Source: an uncultured Lachnospiraceae bacterium (lineage in GTDB: Bacteria; Bacillota; Clostridia; Lachnospirales; Lachnospiraceae). From it: a DNA stretch of 64,000 nucleotides. Numbering within the stretch: position 1 is the first letter of the stretch; every line of letters starts with the position of its first letter. The notes beneath the pieces are model-generated. The model searched no databases and was not told where the DNA came from. It saw only the letters and a list, made by a program, of their open reading frames with translations. Both the position numbers and the translations under genes were made by a program. This document shows, one piece after another, positions 18,073 through 26,329 of the stretch. The stretch lies in NCBI GenBank assembly GCA_910577785.1, contig CAJTNT010000017.1, positions 1 to 64,000 on the forward strand, written 5' to 3'.

Positions 18073-18876
18073 TTATTTCTTATAGATAGACGGCTCCACA
18101 TACTGGAACTTGGTCGCGTTCCGGTTCATGGACTCCGTGGTGCCGATAAACAGATAGCCGCCTGGCGCCATATGGTCATATATCTTATTCAAAAGCTCCA
18201 CCTTGGTCTTTTCATCAAAATAAATCATCACATTCCGCAAAAACACGATGTGGAATGGCTTCCGGAAAGGAAACGGGTTCATCAGGTTGAACTGCCGGAA
18301 GAGGACTTCCTTCTTCAGCTCAGGCTTCACCTGATATTCCAATGGGCTGATCTGCTTGAAGTACTTCCTGCGCCAGTTCTCTGGCAGCGGCTCGATCTGT
18401 TCCTTCAGGTAGCGCCCCCGCTGGGCATGCATCAGCACCTTTGTGGAGATATCGGTAGCCAGCACGGTGGTATCCCACATGTGATGGTCAATCCCAAAAA
18501 AATCCTTCAGTACCATAGCAATCGTATAAGCTTCTTCCCCTGTCGAGGAAGCCGCAGACCAGATCCGCAGATCCTTGCTTGCCGCCTCTGACGCTTTAAG
18601 TTTCGGCAGCAGCTTCTGCTTCATAAACTCAAAATGCTCAAATTCCCTCATAAAATATGTATGGTTTGTGGTCAGTACATTGATTAAGTTGCGGGCTTCT
18701 TCCCCCTTGGGGTTCTTCTCAACCTTCGCCATATACTCATCGTACCCGCCATAGCCATGCCGCAGGATATAATTCTCCAGCCTTCCGCTTACCAGAATCT
18801 GCTTCCCGCTCAGGTCAATGCCAAATTTATCCTTTACATAGACCACAATCCGGTGAAATTCCTGTTCCGTAATCAT
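18073..18876 (-). CDS. cheR: CheR protein-glutamate methyltransferase
   Basis: 267 residues from the ATG at 18876, chosen because AGGAGC lies 8 bases upstream and family homology begins ITEQEFHRIVVYVKDKFGIDLSGKQ; an in-frame ATG at 18951 would add 25 unlikely residues. The N-terminal helical domain is followed by the SAM-binding domain (IWSAASSTGEEAYTIAMVL, then ATDISTKVL and FLRNVMIYFDEKTK). It methylates receptor Glu residues. Head of the che operon behind a good SigA-type promoter at 19090-19118. Confidence 0.94.
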   Translation of the reverse strand: MITEQEFHRIVVYVKDKFGIDLSGKQILVSGRLENYILRHGYGGYDEYMAKVEKNPKGEEARNLINVLTTNHTYFMREFEHFEFMKQKLLPKLKASEAASKDLRIWSAASSTGEEAYTIAMVLKDFFGIDHHMWDTTVLATDISTKVLMHAQRGRYLKEQIEPLPENWRRKYFKQISPLEYQVKPELKKEVLFRQFNLMNPFPFRKPFHIVFLRNVMIYFDEKTKVELLNKIYDHMAPGGYLFIGTTESMNRNATKFQYVEPSIYKK

Positions 18877-19089
18877 TTGCCCAGCTCCTATTGCCTTGTA
18901 TGCCTGTATCCGCCCTGGTGACTTTTGCAAAAATAAGGCCGGAACCTGCATACTTTTATATTTTAATATGATTCTAACGATTCAGCAGGCCTGCGCATTT
19001 CCTGCGCTGGCCGTGAGAAAATGATGCAAGCGTGCCAAACCCCTATGCAATCGCTGCCTAGGAGGGCTCAATAACACACTATACTACAT

Positions 19090-19118
19090 ATAGTACTATA
19101 TTCCCAACTATTTGTCAA
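19090..19118 (-). promoter_or_regulatory. SigA-type promoter for the cheR-to-mcp operon
   Basis: Minus strand: -35 TTGACA (19113-19118), 17-base spacer, -10 TACTAT (19090-19095). The -35 overlaps the stop codon of the HD-GYP-like gene, so the che genes can be transcribed separately. A palindrome TATAGTACTATA covers the -10 and could be an operator. Confidence 0.65.
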
Positions 19119-20253
19119 TTAGTAGGGTTTTGTTAATTTCATTCGTGGCTTTCAGCTGCTTTTCTATTTTTAGGAAAATATTTACAATCTCAGGGTCGAG
19201 GATAACGCCGCTGCATTGCTCCATCTGGCGGAGGACGTCTTTTCTGCTGCTGTCTGGGCAGGTTCTTGCCAGGGTGCAGAAAAAATCTGCCGCCGCGGTA
19301 ATGCGGGCGGACAGGGGGATTTCTTTCCCGCCAAGCCCCTGTGGGCAGCCGCCGCCATCCCAGCGGGCATGGCGGTATCCCGCAATCTCAATGGCCATGG
19401 GCAGGAATGGGTTATTGGGCGCATAGGCATGCATCCGTTCCAGGAATGCCACGCATTGCTTTGCATGGCGGCCTGCTGCCAGGAGTTCTTTTTGCCCTAA
19501 GGGAGCCTGGCTGGTGCAGAATGTATCAGGGGCAAAGAAATTTCCCAGATTCCGCAGCCGGGAAGCGACTTCGATGGTTTCAATGAAGCGTTCGGATATC
19601 TCTTCTGTAAAATCCGGGCTGAACTGAAGGCTCTGCGCCAGCAGGCTGCAGTTGTAGGCCACCGGATCCCCGCCCTCCCCCGCCCCATGGCTTATTTTCT
19701 GGCCGGCAGAGCCCTGCGGGGGGCAAGAAGCGCTTTCTTCCTGCGCCAGGGCCGCCAAGGCATAGAGGATATTCTTCTGCTCTTCCTCAATCCTCCTCGC
19801 CTGGCTGTTGATGACGCTGTGCAGGCGGCGGTTGCTCAGTTCCAGCTCCTGGCGCATTTTATGCAGCTCCAGGTGGTTGCTCACCCGCATAATGACTTCC
19901 GCCATCTCAAAGGGCTTTGTGATATAGTCTACCGCGCCGACTTTTAAGCCCCGCACTTTGTCCTGGCTGGAATCCGCGGCAGAGATAAAAATAATGGGGA
20001 TATCCCTGGTGACAGGGTTTTTCTTCAGCCGTTCGCAAAATTCATAGCCGTCTATCTCTGGCATAAACACGTCCAGCAGGATAAGCTGAGGCAGGCTTTC
20101 GCCTATCTGCTTTGCCGCCTCATTGGCGCTGGCGGCGCACACAGGGCGGCATCCCATTTCCTGGATAATGCTTTCTAGGATCATCCGGTTTGCATCCACG
20201 TCATCCACAATCAAAATCTGCGGGGATTCCTCATATTTTCTGTGAAGTTCCAT
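19108..20253 (-). CDS. Response regulator with degenerate HD-GYP output domain
   Basis: 381 residues from the ATG at 20253 (CGGAGGGAAGG upstream; an ATG at 20292 would add 13 basic residues). Receiver domain with phospho-Asp61 (LILLDVFMPEIDG) and Lys in ITKPFE, a coiled-coil linker (about 125-165), then a C-terminal domain recognisable as HD-GYP by ARWDGGGCPQGLGGKEIPLSARITAAADFF. The key motifs are altered: HD is Arg-Asn (SRLRNLGNFF, about 234-235), the HHERWDGxGYP motif is RHARWDGGGCP, and GYP is GCP. Cyclic-di-GMP hydrolysis is therefore unlikely. It follows the hybrid-like kinase gene by about 50 bases and is its probable partner. Confidence 0.85.
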   Translation of the reverse strand: MELHRKYEESPQILIVDDVDANRMILESIIQEMGCRPVCAASANEAAKQIGESLPQLILLDVFMPEIDGYEFCERLKKNPVTRDIPIIFISAADSSQDKVRGLKVGAVDYITKPFEMAEVIMRVSNHLELHKMRQELELSNRRLHSVINSQARRIEEEQKNILYALAALAQEESASCPPQGSAGQKISHGAGEGGDPVAYNCSLLAQSLQFSPDFTEEISERFIETIEVASRLRNLGNFFAPDTFCTSQAPLGQKELLAAGRHAKQCVAFLERMHAYAPNNPFLPMAIEIAGYRHARWDGGGCPQGLGGKEIPLSARITAAADFFCTLARTCPDSSRKDVLRQMEQCSGVILDPEIVNIFLKIEKQLKATNEINKTLLIDK

Positions 20254-20304
20254 TCCTTCCCTCCGTTTCCTAGGCTGTTCTTCCTTTTCCATTGCCGTCG
20301 GCCC

Positions 20305-21753
20305 TTATTCCGTCTTTTCTGTTGCTGCTGGCTTCTGCCCTTGCATCTGTGCCTGCAGCAGCTCTTTCAGCTTGCCATACTGTTCCATGCTTTTTGCCAG
20401 ATCTTCCCTGCGGACTGTCATTTCCAGGCGGAACGCAGCCTTTTTGATTTCTTTTGGTCCTTGCTCCACGAAAGATTTAATATTGTGCGTAAATACCTCC
20501 GCCTTTTCCCAGGCCCCCACTTCCATGCAGAGCACCAGCTTCTCCATCTTGCTGCTGATTTCCTCTATATTTTCCTTGCTGCCAAAGCGGAAAACCTCCT
20601 GCATGCTGTCAAACCTGGCCAGCTCCTGGCTATGGTCCAAACATTCAAACTCCTCCTGCCCTTTGCTTTCCTGGCTGCTTCCCTGTGCCTGGTGCAGCCG
20701 GACAGAAAATGAAAAGCTGCTTCCCTTGCCCTTCTCGCTGTCTACGCGGATGGCGCCATGCATCCGTTCCACCAGCTGCCTGGTGATGGCAAGCCCCAGG
20801 CCTGTGCCGCCATATTTGCGGGTAATAGAGGCGTCCACCTGGGAAAAGCTTTGGAACAGCTTATCCTTTTCTGCAAGGGAAATCCCAATCCCCGTGTCGG
20901 ACACCACAAAGAACAGCTCCACCTCATCGTCAAACTCCAAGGTTTTCGTCACTTCTATGCTGATATATCCCACGCTGGTAAACTTGACGGCATTGGAAAT
21001 CAGGTTATTGAGGATCTGCGCCAGGCGCAGCTCGTCCCCCACCAAATATTCCGGGATCCCTTTGTCCACGTTTACCAGAAGATGCAGGCCTTTGGCATCT
21101 ACCGCAGGGAGATTTGTCTCCACCGTGTGCTGTACCATCCGGCGGAAATGGAATTCCTTCTGCTCTATGGTAAATTTTCCTGCTTCCAGTTTTGAGAAAT
21201 CCAGGATATTGTTGATAATCGCAGACATATTGTCACAGCAGCGGGTGATGATGTCCAGGGTGCGCCCCTGCTCCTTGGTAACGCCGCCCTCCCGCAGCGC
21301 GCTGGCATGCCCGCGGATCCCATTCACTGGCGTGCGCAGCTCATGGGTCACATTCGCCACAAATTCATTCCGCACCTTCAGGGCTTCCTGCATCTCCTCC
21401 TTCATGCGTATAAGCTTACGCTCCGTCTCCGTCTGCACTGCGACATTCATTGCAAACAGCACATTCTGCCGCCCATTCGGGCAGACAGAGACCCGAACCG
21501 GAAAACAGGTGCCATTCCTGCGGTACAGAACGCCTTCCCCGTTCCATTCCAACTGGGCAGGGCTTAAGCCGCTCCCGGATGGAAATATTTCCCACAGGCT
21601 GGCACCTAGGAGGGCTTCCCCATAGCCGAGGCTATCCTTTGCCTGTTTATTCGCATAACATATGGTTCCGGATGGCTCAAAGATTATAATGATTTCCAGG
21701 GCCGCATCGAAAAGCGGGAAGAGATCTATACCCTGCAAGAATTGTTGTTCCAT
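20305..21753 (-). CDS. PAS-containing histidine kinase with HPt-like C-terminus
   Basis: 482 residues from ATG 21753 (AAAGGGG upstream). PAS domain about 15-110 (IIIIFEPSGTICYANKQA), HisKA with His137 (VTHELRTPVNG), HATPase about 245-360 (NNLISNAVKFT, DTGIGIS, GGTGLGLAI), and a C-terminal helical tail with FTHNIKSFVEQG near 421, followed by LE-rich helices, resembling an HPt module (HxxK). There are no transmembrane helices, so it is cytoplasmic. It probably phosphorylates the adjacent regulator and perhaps feeds the che proteins. HPt identity is suggestive only. Confidence 0.88.
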   Translation of the reverse strand: MEQQFLQGIDLFPLFDAALEIIIIFEPSGTICYANKQAKDSLGYGEALLGASLWEIFPSGSGLSPAQLEWNGEGVLYRRNGTCFPVRVSVCPNGRQNVLFAMNVAVQTETERKLIRMKEEMQEALKVRNEFVANVTHELRTPVNGIRGHASALREGGVTKEQGRTLDIITRCCDNMSAIINNILDFSKLEAGKFTIEQKEFHFRRMVQHTVETNLPAVDAKGLHLLVNVDKGIPEYLVGDELRLAQILNNLISNAVKFTSVGYISIEVTKTLEFDDEVELFFVVSDTGIGISLAEKDKLFQSFSQVDASITRKYGGTGLGLAITRQLVERMHGAIRVDSEKGKGSSFSFSVRLHQAQGSSQESKGQEEFECLDHSQELARFDSMQEVFRFGSKENIEEISSKMEKLVLCMEVGAWEKAEVFTHNIKSFVEQGPKEIKKAAFRLEMTVRREDLAKSMEQYGKLKELLQAQMQGQKPAATEKTE

Positions 21754-21789
21754 AGTGTTTATCCCCTTTGCCACGATTTTTCTATCAAT

Positions 21790-21818
21790 AGTATACGTTT
21801 TGGTTATTTCGGTGTCAA
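21790..21818 (-). promoter_or_regulatory. SigA-type promoter for the histidine kinase
   Basis: Minus strand: -35 TTGACA (21813-21818), 17-base spacer, -10 TATACT (21790-21795), about 37 bases before the ATG. Near-consensus. Confidence 0.8.
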
Positions 21819-21843
21819 GGGGAAAGGGGAAATGTGCGCCATA

Positions 21844-21872
21844 TTGCATTTTAAATCCCACTGTGATACAAT
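21844..21872 (+). promoter_or_regulatory. SigA-type promoter for the CgeB-like gene
   Basis: Plus strand: -35 TTGCAT (21844-21849), 17-base spacer, -10 TACAAT (21867-21872), divergent from the kinase promoter 50 bases away. Confidence 0.6.
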
Positions 21873-21957
21873 GAGGCAAGTACTAGGATGACAGCCATAC
21901 AATTTTCATTCCACAGGAAATGTACGGGCTAATTTTAAGATAAGGGAACAGATAGAA

Positions 21958-23169
21958 ATGGATATAAAGCGTATCATTCTTATCAAAGGCGCTGTGGAGA
22001 CTTTAGAATTTTTCTCTCTGCAGCTGGCCGAGGCATTTACAGAACATAAGATCCCTGCCTGGTTCTGGGACATGAGGGCCCCGCTTGGGAGCCGGGAGGC
22101 TTTTTGTGCGCTTGCGGATCTGGACGCTTCTGTGCTTCTGACATTTAATTTTATCGGATTCAGCGGCGAATCCCAGTTCCAGTCCGAACATGGCGGGACG
22201 CTTTGGGAACAGTATGGCGTCACGAGCTACTGCATTATGGTAGACCATCCCATCTATTATTACAAGCGCCTGCGCTCCCATATAAGCCATATGCGCCTGG
22301 TCTGTATTGACCGCGGCCACAAAGCCTTTGTGGAGAAATTTTATCCGTTTTACGGCAAAGCCGGATTCCTTCCGCTGGGCGGGACGCCCCTGCCAGGGAC
22401 AGGCATCCCTTTCCAGGAACGTACGACAGATGTTATTTTTACAGGGAATTTCGTCCCCGTAGAGCATCTGATGCCGCATATCCGGCATATGGATGAAGAG
22501 AGCAGGGGCTTTTATTTTGATATCATACAGGAACTGATAGAACACCCCTGCATTCCCTTGGAAAAAGCGCTGATTTCCCGCCTGGAGGGGGAATTTCCCC
22601 AGATCACCCGGGAAGAGACGCTGTCCTGCCTGCACGGCATGGTTTTCATTGACCTGTACCTGCGCACCTATTTCCGCCAGAAGGTCGTCTGCTGCCTGGC
22701 CGACCATGGCGTCCGCCTGCTGGCAATCGGCAAGGACTGGGAAAAAGCAGGCTGCCGCCGCCCGGAAAATATCCGCATGGCAGGCATGCAGGATTCCCTT
22801 GCCTGCCTTAAGGCTATGGGAAATGCCAAAATCGCCCTCAACATCATGCCCTGGTTTAAAGATGGCGCGCATGACCGTATTTTTAACGGCATGCTCCAAG
22901 GATGCGCCGTGGTGACGGACAGTTCCGCCTACTTAGACGAAATCCTCTTGGAAGGCAGGGACTACGCGGGGTTTTCCCTGGAACACTATGAAGAAGCCGC
23001 CCAGAAAGCCAAAGAGCTGCTCGCAGCGCCCGGCAAGGCGGAAGAACTTGCCCAAAACGGCTTCCAGGCAGCCTCCCAGGGGCACACTTGGGCGCACCGG
23101 GCAAGCGAGCTTTTGCGTATGATGGAGGGCAGCCATTGCGATCCCAGCTTTGGAACTGTCCAAAAATAA
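21958..23169 (+). CDS. CgeB-like glycosyltransferase
   Basis: 403 residues, soluble. The C-terminal third has the glycosyltransferase group 1 pattern of CgeB/DUF3880-type proteins: NAKIALNIMPWFKDGAHDRIFNGMLQGC then VVTDSSAYLDEIL. The N-terminal half carries DHPIYYYKRL (about 97-106), also typical of these proteins. Relatives decorate spores (CgeB in Bacillus) or glycosylate surface proteins. It is a lone plus-strand gene between minus-strand blocks with its own promoter. The acceptor is unknown. Confidence 0.75.
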   Translation: MDIKRIILIKGAVETLEFFSLQLAEAFTEHKIPAWFWDMRAPLGSREAFCALADLDASVLLTFNFIGFSGESQFQSEHGGTLWEQYGVTSYCIMVDHPIYYYKRLRSHISHMRLVCIDRGHKAFVEKFYPFYGKAGFLPLGGTPLPGTGIPFQERTTDVIFTGNFVPVEHLMPHIRHMDEESRGFYFDIIQELIEHPCIPLEKALISRLEGEFPQITREETLSCLHGMVFIDLYLRTYFRQKVVCCLADHGVRLLAIGKDWEKAGCRRPENIRMAGMQDSLACLKAMGNAKIALNIMPWFKDGAHDRIFNGMLQGCAVVTDSSAYLDEILLEGRDYAGFSLEHYEEAAQKAKELLAAPGKAEELAQNGFQAASQGHTWAHRASELLRMMEGSHCDPSFGTVQK

Positions 23170-23180
23170 CATAGGCGCCT

Positions 23181-23759
23181 TTAAAATGTTTCTTTCTTAC
23201 GCCCCTTTACAATCTCCCAGATCAGCTTTTCTGCCTCTGCCGCCTTTTGGGAAGACATATAAAACCGGATCCGTCTCCCATACATGGTATAAATCTCCAA
23301 ATGAGGCATAATCTCCCATTTATGGGCAGAGGCGCCCAATATCATATCCATGGGAATCTGCACTTTATTTGCCATAATGCTGAATCCGGCGCAGCCTTCC
23401 ACGCAGTTCCGATAAACCTTCAGATAAAGCCGGCGGCCGTCCCTAACCGTAATCAGGCCAAAAATGCCAACGGCGCCCGCAACGATTACCGAAACGGCAT
23501 ACTGCAGCCTCTCCATCTCCGAAAGGCTGCTGGGGATGGCAAAGAGCGACTCCTCTTCCTCGGAGAAAAAGTTTGGGTCTTCCGCCCGATACTCATGATA
23601 GCTCGGCGCCGCAATCAGGCATACCAGATAAAATGCCGCCGCCGCAATCCACAGCAGGCTCAGCGCCGAAAAAGAAACTACTGTCCTCTTTGCAAAGCCA
23701 TGGCTTTCCAAAAGTACGCCTCCTCTGTTTTTTTCTGTTGCTGCATTCTTTTTTTTCAT
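23181..23759 (-). CDS. Two-helix membrane protein with PH-like cytoplasmic domain
   Basis: 192 residues: charged N-terminus, hydrophobic segments at about 27-50 and 88-107, a soluble loop between them (PSYHEYRAEDPNFFSEEEE), and a C-terminal beta-rich segment (RLYLKVYRNCVEGCAGF to RIRFYMSS) that may be PH-like. No function recognised. AAAGGAGTTCT sits directly before the ATG. It has a near-consensus promoter at 23818-23846 and ends 12 bases from the convergent glycosyltransferase gene. Confidence 0.7.
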   Translation of the reverse strand: MKKKNAATEKNRGGVLLESHGFAKRTVVSFSALSLLWIAAAAFYLVCLIAAPSYHEYRAEDPNFFSEEEESLFAIPSSLSEMERLQYAVSVIVAGAVGIFGLITVRDGRRLYLKVYRNCVEGCAGFSIMANKVQIPMDMILGASAHKWEIMPHLEIYTMYGRRIRFYMSSQKAAEAEKLIWEIVKGRKKETF

Positions 23760-23817
23760 AGAACTCCTTTCTATGTTTAGGTATGAATGAACGTATGTAG
23801 GTTTTATATCTTTTTGT

Positions 23818-23846
23818 ATTATAACTTAAGCCGTTCGTTATTTCAA
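23818..23846 (-). promoter_or_regulatory. SigA-type promoter for the two-helix membrane protein
   Basis: Minus strand: -35 TTGAAA (23841-23846), 17-base spacer, -10 TATAAT (23818-23823), in an AT-rich intergenic region. Confidence 0.8.
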
Positions 23847-23903
23847 CGTATATATTCAAATTAAGTAAATATTATTTCATATCAAAAAATCCCATAAAAC
23901 GAC

Positions 23904-23983
23904 AGCGGCGCCTTATAAAATATCAGCGCCGCTACAAAAAAGCGATATGCCGACCCTATTGGGGATTGCATATCGCCTTTTCT
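23904..23983 (-). terminator. Tandem hairpins downstream of the MATE gene
   Basis: Two stems follow the MATE gene on the minus strand. The first pairs GCATATCGC-type arms across about 23945-23983 and is followed by a run of Ts (bidirectional terminator form). The second is AGCGGCGC/GCGCCGCT at 23904-23911 and 23926-23933. The remaining sequence up to 24054 holds nothing else recognisable. Confidence 0.7.
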
Positions 23984-24054
23984 TGCCAGCGGCTTTTGGC
24001 TGTAATACCAATATTTATACCATACCTTCATGGTAATATGCTTCCAAATTTTTC

Positions 24055-25413
24055 CTACGCACTGCCAATCCTCTCTGCCAGCCGTTTCCTGACGGCGAAA
24101 TAACAGATCAGGTGTACCCCTGCCGTCAGCGCCCAGGAGATGGGATAAGAAATATACAAAGACAGCAGGCTATGCTGGCAGCGGAAAACGGTAAAGATCC
24201 ACAGGATACGGAACCCACAGGCTCCCAACAGCGACACGACCATCGGCATGGCCGCATACCCCAGGCCGCGCAGCTCCCCCACCAGCACGTCCATAATCCC
24301 GCACAGGCAGTAGGTCGTACAGATAACAGACAGGCGCAGCAGCCCCACCTGTATCACTTCCGGGTCAGAGGAATATACCTTCAGCAGCCATCCCCCTCCC
24401 AGATAAGCCGCCCAGCCCATCACAAGCCCAACGGCCGTCACCATCGCCAGGCACTCTAAAAGCACTTTATGGATCCGGCTAACTTTCCCGGCTCCCAAGT
24501 TCTGGCTTGCAAAGCTTAAGGCAGTCTGATGGCAGGCATTCATGGCCATATAGATAAACCCTTCGATATTGGAAGCCGCCGTATTCCCGGCCATCGCCAC
24601 TGAGCCAAAGGAATTTACGGAAGACTGTATCAGCACGTTAGACAGGGAAAATACTGTCCCCTGCAGCCCTGCTGGAATCCCAATCCGCACAATCTGCAGC
24701 ACTTTGTCCTTTTCTAAGGCCAGCTTTCTAAGCTCTACCCTGCATCCGCCCTCCATCCGCGTCATGCAGCGCAGGATCAGCAGGGCAGACACTGCCTGCG
24801 AGGCTACCGTAGCCAGTGCCACCCCTGCCACATCCAGGTGGAAACCAATGACGAACACCAGGTTCAGCACGACATTGATCATCCCCGCTGCCAGCAGGAA
24901 ATACAGCGGCCTCTGCGTATCCCCCACGGCCCTTAGGATGGCGCTGCCAAAATTATAGAGCAGGAGTACAGGCATCCCGGCAAAATAAATCCGTATATAC
25001 AGCGCTGCCTGCCCAAGCACATCCGCCGGCGTCCCCATAAGCGCCAAAAGCTTTGGCGCCGCCAGGATCCCAAACACCATCAGCGCCGCCCCGCAGATCA
25101 GGCTTAGGGCAATCGCGCTATGTACCGTCCTGCTCATATCTTCCTCGCGCCCCGCCCCATAAAACTGGGCGACCAACACGTTTGCCCCTACCGAAAACCC
25201 AATAAACAAGTTGGTCAGGAGATTGATCAGCGCCGCATTTGCCCCAACGGCAGCCAGCGCAGTATTCCCGGCGAACTGCCCCACCACCACCATGTCCGCT
25301 GCATTGAACAGAAGCTGCAGAATGCTGGAAGCCATCAATGGAATGGCGAAGCGGAGGATTTTTGGAAACAGCGGCCCACTGCACATGTCAATTTCATAAG
25401 ATTTCTGTTTCAT
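24055..25413 (-). CDS. MATE family efflux transporter
   Basis: 452 residues from ATG 25413 (AAAGGGG 9 bases upstream; an ATG at 25500 is in frame but would overlap the rpsU terminator). Twelve hydrophobic segments, with MATE motifs PLMASSILQLLFNAADMVVVGQFAG near the N-terminus and the internally repeated half beginning GIPAGLQGTVFSLSNVLIQSS. It uses a cation gradient to export organic cations or drugs. It is separated from rpsU by a strong terminator and no promoter is obvious between them. Confidence 0.9.
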   Translation of the reverse strand: MKQKSYEIDMCSGPLFPKILRFAIPLMASSILQLLFNAADMVVVGQFAGNTALAAVGANAALINLLTNLFIGFSVGANVLVAQFYGAGREEDMSRTVHSAIALSLICGAALMVFGILAAPKLLALMGTPADVLGQAALYIRIYFAGMPVLLLYNFGSAILRAVGDTQRPLYFLLAAGMINVVLNLVFVIGFHLDVAGVALATVASQAVSALLILRCMTRMEGGCRVELRKLALEKDKVLQIVRIGIPAGLQGTVFSLSNVLIQSSVNSFGSVAMAGNTAASNIEGFIYMAMNACHQTALSFASQNLGAGKVSRIHKVLLECLAMVTAVGLVMGWAAYLGGGWLLKVYSSDPEVIQVGLLRLSVICTTYCLCGIMDVLVGELRGLGYAAMPMVVSLLGACGFRILWIFTVFRCQHSLLSLYISYPISWALTAGVHLICYFAVRKRLAERIGSA

Positions 25414-25445
25414 ATGGACACCCCTTTCCAAGATCGTTGGCACAT

Positions 25446-25486
25446 GAAAAAGAACCCCACAGCATTGATTGCTCAAATGGGGGTTC
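25446..25486 (-). terminator. Rho-independent terminator of rpsU
   Basis: GAACCCC (25452-25458) pairs with GGGGTTC (25480-25486) and the minus-strand stem is followed by TTTTTC. It lies in the 86-base gap between rpsU and the MATE gene. Confidence 0.85.
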
Positions 25487-25499
25487 CCTTCCTTGCTCA

Positions 25500-25676
25500 T
25501 TAATTATATTTACGCTTCCTAGCCGCTTCGGACTTCTTCTTACGTCTCACGCTTGGCTTTTCGTAATGCTCTCTCTTACGAATCTCCTGCTGAATCCCGG
25601 CCTTTGCGCAGCTTCGCTTAAACCTGCGTAAGGCGCTGTCCAAAGTCTCGTTCTCTTTTACGATCACATTTGACAT
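25500..25676 (-). CDS. rpsU: 30S ribosomal protein S21
   Basis: 58 residues, starting MSNVIVKENETLDSALRRF and ending in the basic helix RRKKKSEAARKRKYN. S21 is a small basic protein near the anti-Shine-Dalgarno end of 16S rRNA, needed for initiation. The full length matches the family. It has its own promoter (25755-25782) and terminator and so appears monocistronic. In many Firmicutes rpsU sits near yqfC-phoH-ybeY or gatB-like genes; here it is 13 kb from yqfC. Confidence 0.96.
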   Translation of the reverse strand: MSNVIVKENETLDSALRRFKRSCAKAGIQQEIRKREHYEKPSVRRKKKSEAARKRKYN

Positions 25677-25754
25677 AGTCTCACCCTAACCTCCCTCCAG
25701 TTGTATATTGTGCACATCCAACTGTTTGGGTCATATTTTATTGCACTGCTATTA

Positions 25755-25782
25755 ATTATAACAGATTTTCCATAAAAGTCAA
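25755..25782 (-). promoter_or_regulatory. SigA-type promoter of rpsU
   Basis: Minus strand: -35 TTGACT (25777-25782), 16-base spacer, perfect -10 TATAAT (25755-25760), about 80 bases before the ATG. Confidence 0.8.
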
Positions 25783-25830
25783 CCATTTTTAGCTATTTTT
25801 TTCCAAAAATCCTACCATTCAGATTACCAT

Positions 25831-26319
25831 TCACGGCCTTTCCATATAGTGGATGGAAAAATGCGCTTCCCCTGCCTCATCCAGTTCCATCAGCGCATAA
25901 GAGGGTCTCCTGCCGTCCTGGCGGGGATAGGAAATGCTTCCGGGATTGAGGGCGACAATGCCCCTGCTCTTGTCTAAAAACGGGCGGTGGGTATGCCCAA
26001 ACATAACGGCGTCCATGCCCCTGGCAGCCGCCTCCTTGATCAGGACATCCGCCCCCATGGACACATAATAGTAATGTCCATGGGTAATCAGCACCTTGTA
26101 TTTCCCAATCTGCAGCTCTTTCTCCCGCTCCAGGCTGGAGAAGAAATCATTGTTGCCAAGGACAATCTCCAGCGGGCAGCCGGCTCGTTCGGCAATGTAA
26201 TCCTCGTACCCCTCCGCGTCCCCCAGATGTATCATCTGGTCAATATGCCCAATTTCCCCCAGGAGTTTCTCCAGGTTCTTATGTACCCTATGGGTGTCGC
26301 TTACAATTAATATTCTCAT
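25831..26319 (-). CDS. YfcE/MJ0936-family phosphodiesterase
   Basis: 162 residues from ATG 26319 (AAGGGG 6 bases upstream; ATG 26325 is also possible). Calcineurin-like metallophosphoesterase with the motif set SDTH (about 7-10), GDAE (33-36), GNND (57-60), THGH (76-79) and GHTH (106-109), all metal ligands present. YfcE relatives hydrolyse phosphodiesters in vitro; the cellular substrate is uncertain. It starts 4 or 10 bases after the rdgB stop in the same operon. Confidence 0.92.
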   Translation of the reverse strand: MRILIVSDTHRVHKNLEKLLGEIGHIDQMIHLGDAEGYEDYIAERAGCPLEIVLGNNDFFSSLEREKELQIGKYKVLITHGHYYYVSMGADVLIKEAAARGMDAVMFGHTHRPFLDKSRGIVALNPGSISYPRQDGRRPSYALMELDEAGEAHFSIHYMERP

Positions 26320-26329
26320 CGCCATCCCC

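Noticed and set aside
25414..25500. Extended N-terminus for the MATE transporter
   Set aside because: The extra 29 residues would be encoded by the rpsU terminator; the start at 25413 has a ribosome site.
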